Assembly (NCBI GenBank): GCA_050331575.1
Contig: JBHJGS010000026.1
Coordinates: 1-64,000, forward strand
Direction: 5' to 3'
Length of the DNA stretch: 64,000 nucleotides
From: JBHJGS01 sp050331575
GTDB taxonomy: Bacteria; Pseudomonadota; Alphaproteobacteria; Sphingomonadales; Rhodothalassiaceae
The notes under the pieces were generated by a model. The model saw nothing but the letters and a program-made list of their open reading frames with translations. It made no database searches and was not told the DNA's origin. Below, piece after piece: positions 30,730 through 40,079 of this stretch. Numbering within the stretch: position 1 is the stretch's first letter; every line of letters starts with the position of its first letter. The position numbers and the translations under genes are program-made.

Positions 30730-33700
30730 CCCTTGCCCTCCAGCCGCGCCTTCAGTTCCGCAAGCTTGGCGAATGGCGAATCCGCGTCCACGGCCTTTTC
30801 CCGCTTGGCCTCGGGTTCGGCGCGGTAGATGCGCGGCCCGTCGGGTTTGCGGCCGCCGCGCTGCTTATCGCCGCGCGGACCGGCTTTGCCGCGAGGCGGT
30901 CGGCGCTCACCGTCTTGTCCACGCGCCTGCGCCCGCGGTTTGTGATCGCCCGGTCTCTCGGCCTTTGCCGGCGCGCCGGCTTCGGTTTTGCTGCTGCGCT
31001 CCCGGCGCGGGCGTTCGCCGTCCGACGGCTTTCGGCGCGGCTGTGCCGGTCGGCGCGGTCGCCGCTCGCGCGGTGCCCAGGTGAACACGAAGCGTTCGAC
31101 CATCTCCGGCTCAGGCTCTGCCGCCGCTTTCGGCGCGGCGTCTGCCACCTGGCCCTGCTGCGCTGCCGGCTGGGCCGGCGCCTCCGCTGGCGGGGCTGGC
31201 TCCGTGCCGGCTTCAACCGGCCGGTCACCGGTGATGGCTGGGTGTGCCGGCGCCTCCGCGTCACCAGTTGGCACCGCCGGTGCCTGGTCCGGCGCCGGCG
31301 CCGCCTGGTCCTGGTCCTGGTCCTGGTCCCCAAGCGGTCCGTGGTCGCTGCTCTGAGCGTCGCTCTGCTGCTCTCGCCCCTTGTGATCTGTTGCCTGCTC
31401 GCTGGCCTGCTCGTTCTGCTCGGTCTGGTGAGCTTCGGCGGCCTGCTCGGGTTGGTGGGCCTGGGCGGCCTGCTCGGTCTGGTCGGCCTGCTCGGTGAGG
31501 GCGGCCTGCTCGGTTTGGGTGGCCTGCTCGGTTTGGGTGGCTTGGGCGGCTTGGGCGGCCAGTTCCGCCCGGGAGACCATCTGAACCTCGTGGGCATAGC
31601 CCAGCAGGCGCATCACCTGGGCGAATTGCTGACCTGAGCATCCGACCAGGCCCATGATCTCCGGGCTGACCTCGAAGCTCTTGCTGCCTTGGCCCAGCGG
31701 GCGCACCGCATCGGCCAGGCGCTCCAGCATGTCGATGCGCACGGCCACGTCGCCTGCGACGCGAAAGCCGGCGATGCGGTAGAAGTCGGCGTGTTCGGAG
31801 CTGGCCGGCACGGTGACCAGGCCCGGCTTGGGTATTTCCGGCAGATCCTTTTTGTCGTCCCACAAGGCCCACAGCATCAGCCGCAATTCCACCGCATGGG
31901 GTTTCAAAATCGCTTGCTGATACAGGCTGGTGGCGCCGATGCGGATGGCGAAGCGGCGCAGGCCTTTGCGCGCGTCCTGATCGACCTGCTTCAGGTCGCC
32001 GGCGACGCTTTCGCGGTTCAGCACACCGAATTGTTCGATCAGCTTGAACGCAATGCCGCGGGCCAATCCAGTTAATTTGACGCCGTTCAAGTCACTCGGT
32101 TCGGACAGAGACAATTCCTCGTCCAGCTTCAACAGCGGTTCCAGCTTGGCCGTGATGCGTTCGTCCAGCCAGCCCTGGGCGCGGTTGCGCACCAGCTCCG
32201 CCTCCGGTCCGGTCAGCAGCGCATCGTGCACCAGCTTCACCTGCGGCTTGAGGCGGTGGCCGCCCTTGTCGACATAGGCGATGGCAAAGCCCTGCCACAT
32301 CAGACGCGGGGCGTTCAGCCCGTGGGTAAAGTCCAGGGTGAGGGTCTTGTGACCGATATTGGCGAAGATCTTGGCCCTGCGCGCCAATTCCACACGCAGC
32401 ACGCGTTCCGCTGCGGCCTGCAGGGTCTTGAAATCGGTGCCCGCAGCGGTGGGATCTGCACGGAAGGAGAAGGCTTCCAGGCGGCCGATCTTATGGCCCT
32501 CGACTTCAACTTCGTTCATCGCATCAATCGATACCGCCAACGAGCCTTTTTGCCTGAGTTCCCGCAGCAACACCGATGTACGACGATCGACGAAGGCTTG
32601 GGTCAGTCGGGCATGCAGCGCGTCGGACAATTTGTCCTCAACCGAGCGCGTCACGTGCGCCCAATGTGCCGCCTCGCGCAGCCAGCCCCGCCGGTGAGCC
32701 ACATAGGTCCATGTCCGGATGCTGGCGATGCGCGCCGCCAAGGTATCGAGATCGCCTTGAATATTGTCAAGCCGGCTGACCTGAGCTGCGAACCACTCAT
32801 GCGGCACATATCCGTGACCGCTGGTACGCTCTAAGAACAGCCGCTTGACCAATGCGACATGGTCGGCCGGGGAAATCTTGCGGAAATCCGGGATTTGGCA
32901 GACCTCCCACAAGCGCCGGACCGCTTCAGGATTGGTGGCCCGGTCGGAAATGCGCGGATCCCGCACAATCGTTTTCAAGGTGATCAGATCCAGCGCTGCT
33001 GGCGCCTTGGCCAGATCTGGGGCCGGCGGCGGTTCCTCAAGGGCGCGAATCAGGCGGTCTGGGGTGCTCATGTCCAGCCGAGCATTGCGCCACCACAAGG
33101 CCTTGACCGGAGCGAATCGATGCTCCTCGATCTGGGTGATCATGCCGGGGTCAAGTTCCTGGGCATCGCTCCCGGACACCGTGGAAAAGCTGCCGTCGCG
33201 CATATAGCGCCCGGCCCGGCCGGCGATCTGTGCGATCTCCGTGGCGTGCAGGTCGCGGATCGCCCGGCCGTCGAATTTGGCGGTCTGAGCGAAGGCGACA
33301 TGGTCGATGTCCATGTTCAGGCCCATACCGATGGCATCGGTGGCAACTAGGTAATCCACCTCGCCGGACTGATACATCGCCACCTGGGCATTGCGCGTGC
33401 GCGGCGATAAGGCCCCCATCACGACGGCTGCGCCGCCGCGGCTGCGCCGCACCAATTCCGCCAGTCCATAGACAGCGTCGGCGGAAAAGCCCACCACGGC
33501 ACTGCGTCGGGGCAGGCGGGACAGCTTGACAGGGGTGACATAGCGCAGGCTGGAAAAGCGCTGGCGGGTGATGAATTCGATCTCCGGCAGCAGCCGCTTG
33601 AGCACCGGCCGCATGGTCTCCGCGCCCAGCAACAGCGTCTCCTGGCTGCCGCGCGCCCGCAAGATCCGGTCTGTGAAGACATGGCCGCGCTGAGGGTCGC

Positions 33701-34007
33701 CGGCCAGTTGGATCTCGTCCACGCCCAGAAATGCCACAGGCTTTTCCATCGGCATGGATTCGGCGGTGCAGATCCAATAGGCGGCGCGTTCCGGAACGAT
33801 CTTCTCCTCGCCGGTGATCAGGGCCACTCGGGTCGGTCCCACCGCAGCGACCACCTTGTCGTAAATCTCCCGCGCAAGCAGCCGGAGGGGAAAGCCGATC
33901 ATGCCGCTGTCATGGCCCAGCATGCGCTCCACCGCATAATGGGTTTTGCCCGTATTGGTGGGCCCCAGGACGGCGGCCAGGCGGGGGGTGAAGGGGGCGG
34001 TGGGCAT
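30726..34007 (-). CDS. SUV3-like ATP-dependent RNA helicase with long repetitive tail
   Basis: A 1093-residue superfamily 2 helicase. Walker A is GPTNTGKT (15-22), motif II is DEIQ (97-100) rather than DEAD, and motif VI is QIAGRAGR; this matches the mitochondrial SUV3 degradosome helicase family. After the helicase and winged/helical domains (to about 790) comes an unusual low-complexity part: about 812-872 rich in T-E-Q-A repeats, then D-Q runs, a P/A-rich stretch, and a basic Lys/Arg-rich region (about 970-1070). Family members often have a basic tail, but the T-E-Q-A block is odd. It is the first gene of the operon with the S4 and TerB-like genes. Confidence 0.88.
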   Translation of the reverse strand: MPTAPFTPRLAAVLGPTNTGKTHYAVERMLGHDSGMIGFPLRLLAREIYDKVVAAVGPTRVALITGEEKIVPERAAYWICTAESMPMEKPVAFLGVDEIQLAGDPQRGHVFTDRILRARGSQETLLLGAETMRPVLKRLLPEIEFITRQRFSSLRYVTPVKLSRLPRRSAVVGFSADAVYGLAELVRRSRGGAAVVMGALSPRTRNAQVAMYQSGEVDYLVATDAIGMGLNMDIDHVAFAQTAKFDGRAIRDLHATEIAQIAGRAGRYMRDGSFSTVSGSDAQELDPGMITQIEEHRFAPVKALWWRNARLDMSTPDRLIRALEEPPPAPDLAKAPAALDLITLKTIVRDPRISDRATNPEAVRRLWEVCQIPDFRKISPADHVALVKRLFLERTSGHGYVPHEWFAAQVSRLDNIQGDLDTLAARIASIRTWTYVAHRRGWLREAAHWAHVTRSVEDKLSDALHARLTQAFVDRRTSVLLRELRQKGSLAVSIDAMNEVEVEGHKIGRLEAFSFRADPTAAGTDFKTLQAAAERVLRVELARRAKIFANIGHKTLTLDFTHGLNAPRLMWQGFAIAYVDKGGHRLKPQVKLVHDALLTGPEAELVRNRAQGWLDERITAKLEPLLKLDEELSLSEPSDLNGVKLTGLARGIAFKLIEQFGVLNRESVAGDLKQVDQDARKGLRRFAIRIGATSLYQQAILKPHAVELRLMLWALWDDKKDLPEIPKPGLVTVPASSEHADFYRIAGFRVAGDVAVRIDMLERLADAVRPLGQGSKSFEVSPEIMGLVGCSGQQFAQVMRLLGYAHEVQMVSRAELAAQAAQATQTEQATQTEQAALTEQADQTEQAAQAHQPEQAAEAHQTEQNEQASEQATDHKGREQQSDAQSSDHGPLGDQDQDQDQAAPAPDQAPAVPTGDAEAPAHPAITGDRPVEAGTEPAPPAEAPAQPAAQQGQVADAAPKAAAEPEPEMVERFVFTWAPRERRPRRPAQPRRKPSDGERPRRERSSKTEAGAPAKAERPGDHKPRAQARGQDGERRPPRGKAGPRGDKQRGGRKPDGPRIYRAEPEAKREKAVDADSPFAKLAELKARLEGKG

Positions 34008-34150
34008 GCGGCTACTTAAACGAAGCGGCGGGCCGCGTGAAAGGGTCCTGTTGCACCGCGTTCATTGCAAAAGCATGCGGCAACTTTGCCAAATTCCCAT
34101 TCCAGGCGTATCATGACCTGCTCATCACACTCAGCCCTGGGGAGAAGAAA

Positions 34151-36217
34151 ATGCGTATCGGCATGTTGATGGCGTCTTTTCTTGCCGGCAGCTTGGTGAC
34201 CGCCGCGGCGGACGCCAGGCCCCTGCAAGTGGAAGACTGGCTTAATTGGGAGCGCGCAGGCGGCCCGCAAATTTCGCCGGACGGCAGTGAGATCATCTAT
34301 ACCCGGCAGTCGGTCAACAAATATAAGGACCGCTGGGACAGCGAATTGTGGATCATGAATGCCGACGGCAGCCGCGCGCGGTTTCTGACGGATGGATCCT
34401 CTGCGGTGTGGGCGCCCACCGGCGACCGCATTGCCTTTGTGCAGAAAGATGACGAAGGCCGTCCGCAGCTTTACATCCGCTGGATGGATTCTGAGGGAGC
34501 GGTCAGCCGCATCACCAAGGAAGATATGGCGCCGTCGCTGATCAGTTGGTCGCCGGACGGCCAGTGGCTGGCGTTCCGCGCGCGGGTGCCGCAGGAGCCC
34601 AAATGGACGATCGATTTGCCGGGCAAGCCCAAGGATGCGGACTGGACCGCTGAGGCCGATGTCATCGACGACATGCATTACCGGGTCGACCGGGTCGGCC
34701 GGGTCAGTTGGCACACCCATATTTTCGTGGTTCCCGCCGATGGTGGCACGCCGCGTCAGGTCACCAAGGGGGACTGGGATGTCGGCGCCCGCGCCATCGG
34801 CGTGGTCGACACCCGCACGCCGCTGACCTGGAGCCAGGACGGCAGCGAAATCATCTTCGACGGCCAGGTGCTTGAAGATGGCGAAGAGGCCGATCCGTGG
34901 ATCTCGCACATCTATGCTGTGACGGTTAACGGCGGCGAGATTCGCCAGATCACCAGCGAGGAAGGCTTCTGGGCCAATGCGGCCTTGTCGCCGGACGGCA
35001 AGACGCTGGCCTATTCCGGTTCCGACCCCGCGGAGACCAATTACCGGCCGGTCAAGATCAAGGCCGTGGGCGTGGATGGCAGCAATGAACGCACGCTGGT
35101 CGATTCGCTGCCCGGCAGCATGGGGGACCTGCACTGGGATCAGGATGGCGAGGGCCTCTATTACACGGCGCAGTCCAAGGGCACCCGCAACATTCATTAC
35201 AAGCCCATGAACGGCAAGGTGCGCCTGGTCACTGAAGGTGATCAACTGCTGACCGTGGAGACGATCAGCGATCAAGGCGTGGCCGTGGGCACGATGACGG
35301 CGCCGCATGTTACGCGCAATATCTATTCGGTGCGGCTGGACGCCCCGGAGTCGCTCACGCAGCTGACCGACCTGAATGCCGACATTTTGGCGGATGTGGA
35401 CTTGGGCGATGTGGAGGGCTTCTGGACGTCCTCCAGCGACGACACAGACGTGCAGGGCTGGATCATCAATCCGCCGAATTATGACGCCTCCAAGCAATAT
35501 CCGATGATCCTGGCGATCCACGGCGGCCCGCATGGCATGTATGGCGTGGAATATCGTCCGATGATGCAGTTCTTGGCGGCACGCGGCTATGTGGTGGCCT
35601 ATTCCAACCCGCGCGGTTCGACCGGCTATGGCCCGGAATTCGCCAACGCCATCGACAATCGCTATCCCGGCCGGCGCGATTTCGACGATCTGATGGCGGC
35701 GACCGATGCCACGATCCAGCGCCGCTCGATCGATACCGACCAGCTTTATGTGCAGGGCTGCTCCGGCGGCGGCGTGTTGACCGCTTGGACCGTGATCAAC
35801 ACCAACCGGTTCGCCGCGGCGGCCTCGCGCTGTCCCGTCATCAACTGGATCAGCTTTGCCGGCCAAGCCGATATCGCGACCTGGAGCCAGGTGCGCTTCC
35901 GGCCCTATTTCTGGGAGGATCCGGAGCTGTGGCTGAAGCATAGCCCGATCATGCATGTGCAGAAGGTGGAAACGCCGACGCTACTGATGACCGGGGTGAA
36001 GGATCTGCGCACGCCCTTGGCGCAAGCGGAGGAATTCTATGCGGCGTTGAAGGCCCGCGGCGTGCCGACCAAGCTGATCGTGGTGCAGGATGAATATCAC
36101 GGCACCAGTTCCAAACCGTCCAACATGCTGCGCACGGTGCTCTATATGGACAAATGGTTCGGCCAGTTCGGCGGCAGCGCCGCTCAAGAAGCCACAGCTT
36201 CCGGCGCGGGCGACTAG
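34151..36217 (+). CDS. exported S9-family prolyl oligopeptidase
   Basis: A 688-residue serine peptidase with signal peptide (MLMASFLAGSLVTAAADA). The N-terminal two thirds form a WD40-like beta-propeller (repeated SPDG motifs, as in ISPDGSEI, WSPDGQWLAF and LSPDGKTLAY). The C-terminal alpha/beta hydrolase has the nucleophile Ser538 in QGCSGGG, Asp618 (GVKDLRTP) and His650 (DEYHGT). The nucleophile elbow is G-C-S-G-G-G rather than the more common G-x-S-Y-G-G. The likely role is periplasmic breakdown of peptides. The start is the ATG at 34151 behind GGGGAGAAG. A lone gene. Confidence 0.93.
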   Translation: MRIGMLMASFLAGSLVTAAADARPLQVEDWLNWERAGGPQISPDGSEIIYTRQSVNKYKDRWDSELWIMNADGSRARFLTDGSSAVWAPTGDRIAFVQKDDEGRPQLYIRWMDSEGAVSRITKEDMAPSLISWSPDGQWLAFRARVPQEPKWTIDLPGKPKDADWTAEADVIDDMHYRVDRVGRVSWHTHIFVVPADGGTPRQVTKGDWDVGARAIGVVDTRTPLTWSQDGSEIIFDGQVLEDGEEADPWISHIYAVTVNGGEIRQITSEEGFWANAALSPDGKTLAYSGSDPAETNYRPVKIKAVGVDGSNERTLVDSLPGSMGDLHWDQDGEGLYYTAQSKGTRNIHYKPMNGKVRLVTEGDQLLTVETISDQGVAVGTMTAPHVTRNIYSVRLDAPESLTQLTDLNADILADVDLGDVEGFWTSSSDDTDVQGWIINPPNYDASKQYPMILAIHGGPHGMYGVEYRPMMQFLAARGYVVAYSNPRGSTGYGPEFANAIDNRYPGRRDFDDLMAATDATIQRRSIDTDQLYVQGCSGGGVLTAWTVINTNRFAAAASRCPVINWISFAGQADIATWSQVRFRPYFWEDPELWLKHSPIMHVQKVETPTLLMTGVKDLRTPLAQAEEFYAALKARGVPTKLIVVQDEYHGTSSKPSNMLRTVLYMDKWFGQFGGSAAQEATASGAGD

Positions 36218-36298
36218 GCATCGACGGCCCGCTGCGCGCGGCGGGCCCTAGCCTTTGATCCAGAGGCCGGGACGGCGAGCAGCAAGCCGGTTCCGGCC

Positions 36299-36514
36299 TC
36301 AGTCCTTTTGAAGTGCGGACTGGCCCTTCAACACCTCGTCGCCGTCGGCCTGTTCGATCAGATAGGCCGGTTCCGCGTCAGAGGCATGCCGGGTCACCTG
36401 CGTGCCTTTGATGGTGCGGGTAATCTTGCCGGTATAGACGTGGCGCACGGTGCCCCGGCCCTGCCCCTGGCCCCAGGTCCAGGCAACCCGATCGCCTTGC
36501 TTGAACCGCTCCAC
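36299..36514 (-). CDS. DUF2945 (hypervirulence-associated TUDOR domain) protein
   Basis: A 71-residue protein matching DUF2945: FKQGDRVAWTWGQGQGRGTV forms the SH3/Tudor-like barrel start, and YTGKITRTIKGTQVTRHASD is the conserved middle. Function is unknown in the family. It starts with GTG at 36514 behind AGGAG. Single gene between the peptidase and a 305-bp empty stretch. Confidence 0.8.
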   Translation of the reverse strand: MERFKQGDRVAWTWGQGQGRGTVRHVYTGKITRTIKGTQVTRHASDAEPAYLIEQADGDEVLKGQSALQKD

Positions 36515-36819
36515 CTGCGTCTCCTCTGGGTCTGTCGAGCGAAAGACCCAAACGTGCGCGCCGGGCCATTGGTTCTGGAGCCTTGCCCGATCTCATTGGC
36601 TCCCCTTTGGTGATCAATGAGGCGGGGGGTAACACTCTAACCCTGTCAATCGCAGAGTGCTTTCTTGGCCAAACCGACTCCGGGATCGCAAAAGCCTCTA
36701 GGCTCAGCCGCTAGCGGACGAGCGTCGACGGCTCCGGCCACGCTTGCCGCCGCCCAGGGTTTCGGGTAGAGCCTCGGGTAGACACGAGCATTTCTATTTT
36801 TGGGAGCATTGGAACCCAT
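36515..36819. other. 305-bp intergenic stretch without recognised genes
   Basis: Between the divergent DUF2945 and TonB-C genes. It must contain both promoters. I see no open frame with coding character, no tRNA-like fold and no T-tailed hairpin; only short inverted repeats such as CCGCTAGCGG near 36709. Confidence 0.4.
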
Positions 36820-37923
36820 ATGCGCACGCTCATTCTTCTCGGTCTGATGGCATTCAGTGCTGCCGCGGCGGCACAGGACCCGTTCCAGGATGCGTTCACC
36901 GCCTATCAGGAGGCCTTTCAACACGGTGACCGGTATCGGGCGCTGGATCTGGCCGAACAGCTTTATGCGCTGAGCCGCGACCGGTCCGAGGCGGTACAGG
37001 GCGCCATGGCCTATAATCTGGGCATCATGTATTCGACGACCGGCCAACCGGCCAAGGCCGCGAAGCCGTTGCAAGAGGCCGCGACACGGTTTGAGGCGAT
37101 GGGTGCTGCAGCGGCCGTGCAGGCCGCAGATGCCTATTGGTATCTGGGTCAAGCCCATGACCGTCTGGACGAGCAGAGCAAGCGGCTGAAAGCCCTACGG
37201 CAGGCCGAAAAGCTGATCGAGCGGCACGCCCCGGATGAGCGCGCCAAGCTGGCGGAAATCGGCCTGGACGTGGCGCAGGCGCAGTTCGCCCGCGGCCGTC
37301 ACCAAAGGGCTTTGTCCAAGATTAAGGATGTTCGGGGCGCGTATGCCGAGCCCTTGCCCAAGGTCCTGCGCATCCAGGCGCATTACACCGCCGCCTTGGC
37401 CCACCTGGCCCAGCGCGAAGAGGAGGAGGCGCTGCCGCTGTTGGAACAGGCCATGGCGCTGTTCAGTAAGGAAGAGGCCCAGGCGTCGGTGTTTGCGTCC
37501 CGTATCGCCATGCACCTGGCCTATGCCCGCCTGGCCCAGCATCGCGCGCGCCCTGGCCAGGATGAACCGCTGGGGGACCTTCTGTGGCAGGGCATTCCCG
37601 ATACGGCCATAACAGACAGCTGCGCCTGCGATCATCTCGACGACGGCGCGGTCAAACCGCTGGACAAGGCCCCGCCACGCTATCCTGATGCGATGGCCCG
37701 GGCCAGCATCGAAGGCATGGTGCTGGTGGAATATATGGTCAACGAAAACGGTCGCACAGACAATGTCCGAGTGGTCGAGGCGGTGCCCTATTCACAGGAG
37801 TTCATCGACGCCGCCGTCCGATCCGCGCAACAGTTTGTCTATGCCGTGCCAACGCAGAGCGGCAAACCGACAACGGTCTCGCACGTCCGCAATCTTTTCA
37901 CCTTTGCCCTGGCGGACCGCTGA
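36820..37923 (+). CDS. exported TPR protein with TonB C-terminal domain
   Basis: A 367-residue protein. Signal peptide TLILLGLMAFSAAAAA, then helical TPR-like repeats (about 25-235), a short Cys-containing linker (DSCACDHLDD), and a C-terminal TonB_C-type domain (about 270-365) beginning PPRYPDAMARASIEGMVLVEYMVNENG. The usual TonB membrane anchor and Pro-rich spacer are missing, so it is unlikely to energise outer-membrane receptors as classical TonB does. A periplasmic scaffold role is an inference. No exbB or exbD is near. Confidence 0.75.
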   Translation: MRTLILLGLMAFSAAAAAQDPFQDAFTAYQEAFQHGDRYRALDLAEQLYALSRDRSEAVQGAMAYNLGIMYSTTGQPAKAAKPLQEAATRFEAMGAAAAVQAADAYWYLGQAHDRLDEQSKRLKALRQAEKLIERHAPDERAKLAEIGLDVAQAQFARGRHQRALSKIKDVRGAYAEPLPKVLRIQAHYTAALAHLAQREEEEALPLLEQAMALFSKEEAQASVFASRIAMHLAYARLAQHRARPGQDEPLGDLLWQGIPDTAITDSCACDHLDDGAVKPLDKAPPRYPDAMARASIEGMVLVEYMVNENGRTDNVRVVEAVPYSQEFIDAAVRSAQQFVYAVPTQSGKPTTVSHVRNLFTFALADR

Positions 37924-37931
37924 GAACCGCC

Positions 37932-39791
37932 TCAGCGCATGGGCTCGGCCAGGCTGGTGCGGGCCAGCGGTTTGGGCGGGATGCCGGCGTGGGCATCGAT
38001 CATGAAGCCGGACCAGATGCGCGCAGGCAGCCCGCCGCCGGTCACCCCCTTCATCGGCGCATTATCGTCATTGCCGACCCACACACCGGCAACCAGATCG
38101 GCGGTGAAGCCGACGAATAAGGCGTCGCGATAGTCCTGGCTGGTGCCGGTCTTGCCGGCGGCGGGCCGGTCGATGCGCGCGACCTTGCCGGTACCCTCGG
38201 CCACCACGGCTTGCAGCATCGTCGTCAGCGCGCCGGCGCTGGCGCGGCTGACAGCGCGGTCGTCCGGTGCCGGTGTGCGACGATATAAGAGCTCGCCTGA
38301 CAGGGAATGGATCTCCAAAACCGCATAAGGCGCAACGGCCAGGCCGCTATTGGCAATGCCGGCATAGGCGCCGGTCAGTTCCACCAGGCTGACCTCCTCA
38401 CTGCCCAACACCAAGCTGCGGTGCGGTGCTAAGGGGCTGGCGATCCCCAATTTCTTGGCCACGGTCACGGCCGTGTCGCGCCCGATGCGCTCTTGCAGGC
38501 GCACTGCCGGGGTGTTCAAGCTGTCGCGCAGGGCCTCGGCCATGGTCACGGGCCCGCGATAGGCCCGGCTGAAATTCTGCGGTTGCCAGCCGTCCACCGT
38601 AATCGGCGCGTCGTCCAACTGGGTGCCGGGCGCCAGTCCGTGCTCCAACGCCGCCAGAAACACCAGCGGCTTAAAGGCGGAGCCGGTCTGCCGCTTGGCC
38701 TGTACCGCGCGGTTGAATTGCGACTGACCGTAATCGGCCCCGCCGACCATCGCCTTCACGGCGCCATCGGGGCTCATGGCCACGATGGCCCCTTGGCTGA
38801 CCTGACGATCTACGCCTTCGCGCCTTAGGCCTTGGCTCAGCGCGCGTTCCGCGGCGGCCTGCATACCACTGTCCAGAGTGGTATAGACGATCAGCGGCTC
38901 GTCCCGCTCGGCCACCAGGGCGCGGACATTGCGCACGACCCAGTCGGTGAAATAGCGCACATCACCGCCCAACCAGTCCGGCGATAAAGCCGCCGGCACA
39001 GCGCGGGCGCGAGCGGCCGCGGCATCCGTGAGCACGCCTGCATCGACCATCGCCGCCAACACCGTGGAGGCGCGCTCATAGGCGCCTTCGGGATTGCGGG
39101 TCGGCGCCAGGCTGGAGGGCGCCTTCAAGATGCCGGCCAGGAGCGCTGCCTCAGCCAGGCTCAATCGGCGCGCACTGTGGCCAAAATAACTGCGCGCGGC
39201 GGCATCCACCCCATAAGTTCCGGCTCCGAAATAAACTCTGTTGAGGTATAGCTCCAACAGTTCCGGCTTGGTGAACAGCCGCTCCAGCCACACCGCGACC
39301 AACATTTCCTGCAGCTTGCGCCGCAGCGTTTGTTCAGGGCTCAAGAACAGGTTCTTGGCCAGTTGCTGTGTGATCGTAGAGCCGCCTTCGCGCACCGCTC
39401 CGGCCTTCAGATTGGCCACCGCGGCCCGGGCCACACCGCGGGGGTCAACGCCGCCATGATCAAAAAACCGGCGGTCCTCCACGGCCAGCAGTGCCAGCAC
39501 CAAGATCTCCGGGATCTCCTGATAGGTCAGCCAATCGCCATAGATGGCGCCATAGCTGGCCAAGGTCTGACCGCGAGCCCCTTTGACCACCAAGGCCTGG
39601 TCACGCGCCGGCGGCGGCAGCCGATCCAGCCGCGGCAGATCGTGAACCAGGGCGGCGAAGGTGACGCCGGCCAAGATCACCAGCCAGACCCCCGCGCAGG
39701 CAGCCCAGTAGAGCAGGCGCCGAAGCGGGCGGCGCTTGGCGGGCTCCGGACGAGCGGTTTTTGCGGGCTTGACGGTATTGGTCTTCGGCAT
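37932..39791 (-). CDS. class A penicillin-binding protein (transglycosylase/transpeptidase)
   Basis: A 619-residue bifunctional peptidoglycan synthase. A basic cytoplasmic tail and one membrane helix (about 27-50) precede a GT51 transglycosylase domain with catalytic Glu in AVEDRRFFDHGG and the blocks GGSTITQQLAKNLFL and RKLQEMLVA. The transpeptidase domain has SxxK in TGSAFKPL, SxN in RDSLNTPA and KTG in AGKTGTSQDYRDA. It is shorter than the PBP1a type and lacks a clear OB insertion, more like PBP1C/PbpG-type class A enzymes of alphaproteobacteria. Single gene, tail-to-tail with the TonB_C gene. Confidence 0.9.
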   Translation of the reverse strand: MPKTNTVKPAKTARPEPAKRRPLRRLLYWAACAGVWLVILAGVTFAALVHDLPRLDRLPPPARDQALVVKGARGQTLASYGAIYGDWLTYQEIPEILVLALLAVEDRRFFDHGGVDPRGVARAAVANLKAGAVREGGSTITQQLAKNLFLSPEQTLRRKLQEMLVAVWLERLFTKPELLELYLNRVYFGAGTYGVDAAARSYFGHSARRLSLAEAALLAGILKAPSSLAPTRNPEGAYERASTVLAAMVDAGVLTDAAAARARAVPAALSPDWLGGDVRYFTDWVVRNVRALVAERDEPLIVYTTLDSGMQAAAERALSQGLRREGVDRQVSQGAIVAMSPDGAVKAMVGGADYGQSQFNRAVQAKRQTGSAFKPLVFLAALEHGLAPGTQLDDAPITVDGWQPQNFSRAYRGPVTMAEALRDSLNTPAVRLQERIGRDTAVTVAKKLGIASPLAPHRSLVLGSEEVSLVELTGAYAGIANSGLAVAPYAVLEIHSLSGELLYRRTPAPDDRAVSRASAGALTTMLQAVVAEGTGKVARIDRPAAGKTGTSQDYRDALFVGFTADLVAGVWVGNDDNAPMKGVTGGGLPARIWSGFMIDAHAGIPPKPLARTSLAEPMR

Positions 39792-39911
39792 GACGGCAGT
39801 CTATCTCAGATTATGGCATTGGCGCGACCGGCTTTGGCTGAAATGGCATTTTCCTTGTCGTGGCGACTTGCTTTTGTGCGTCCGCGATCCAGCCTTTGTC
39901 ATACGTCTGCG

Positions 39912-40039
39912 CTAGGGCCTTCTCCGATCAATCGCGATCGCGCGTGATCGGATGAACATGCCCGCCTCTTATGGGGCGAGCAACGGTATCTGACCGATTG
40001 GCATCGAGCCGCGAGGACAATCGGTCAGATGGTGCTCTA
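39912..40039 (+). repeat. dispersed palindromic intergenic repeat, copy 2
   Basis: Begins CTAGGGCCTTCTCC; TCCGATCA (39923-39930) and TGATCGGA (39945-39952) form an 8-bp inverted repeat around ATCGCGATCGCGCG. It is followed by TGCCCGCCTCTTATGGGGCGAGC, a second block also found in copy 3, and by GACCGATTGGCATCG. It occupies much of the 288-bp gap between the PBP and chemoreceptor genes; the rest of the gap shows nothing else. Confidence 0.7.
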
Positions 40040-40079
40040 GGCACGACCCGCTTTTGGGCCCTGATCGGATCGAACGGAT

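Noticed and set aside
36820..37923. Classical TonB energy transducer
   Set aside because: It has a cleavable-type signal and TPRs, but no retained membrane anchor, Pro-rich spacer, ExbB/ExbD or TonB-dependent receptor next to it.
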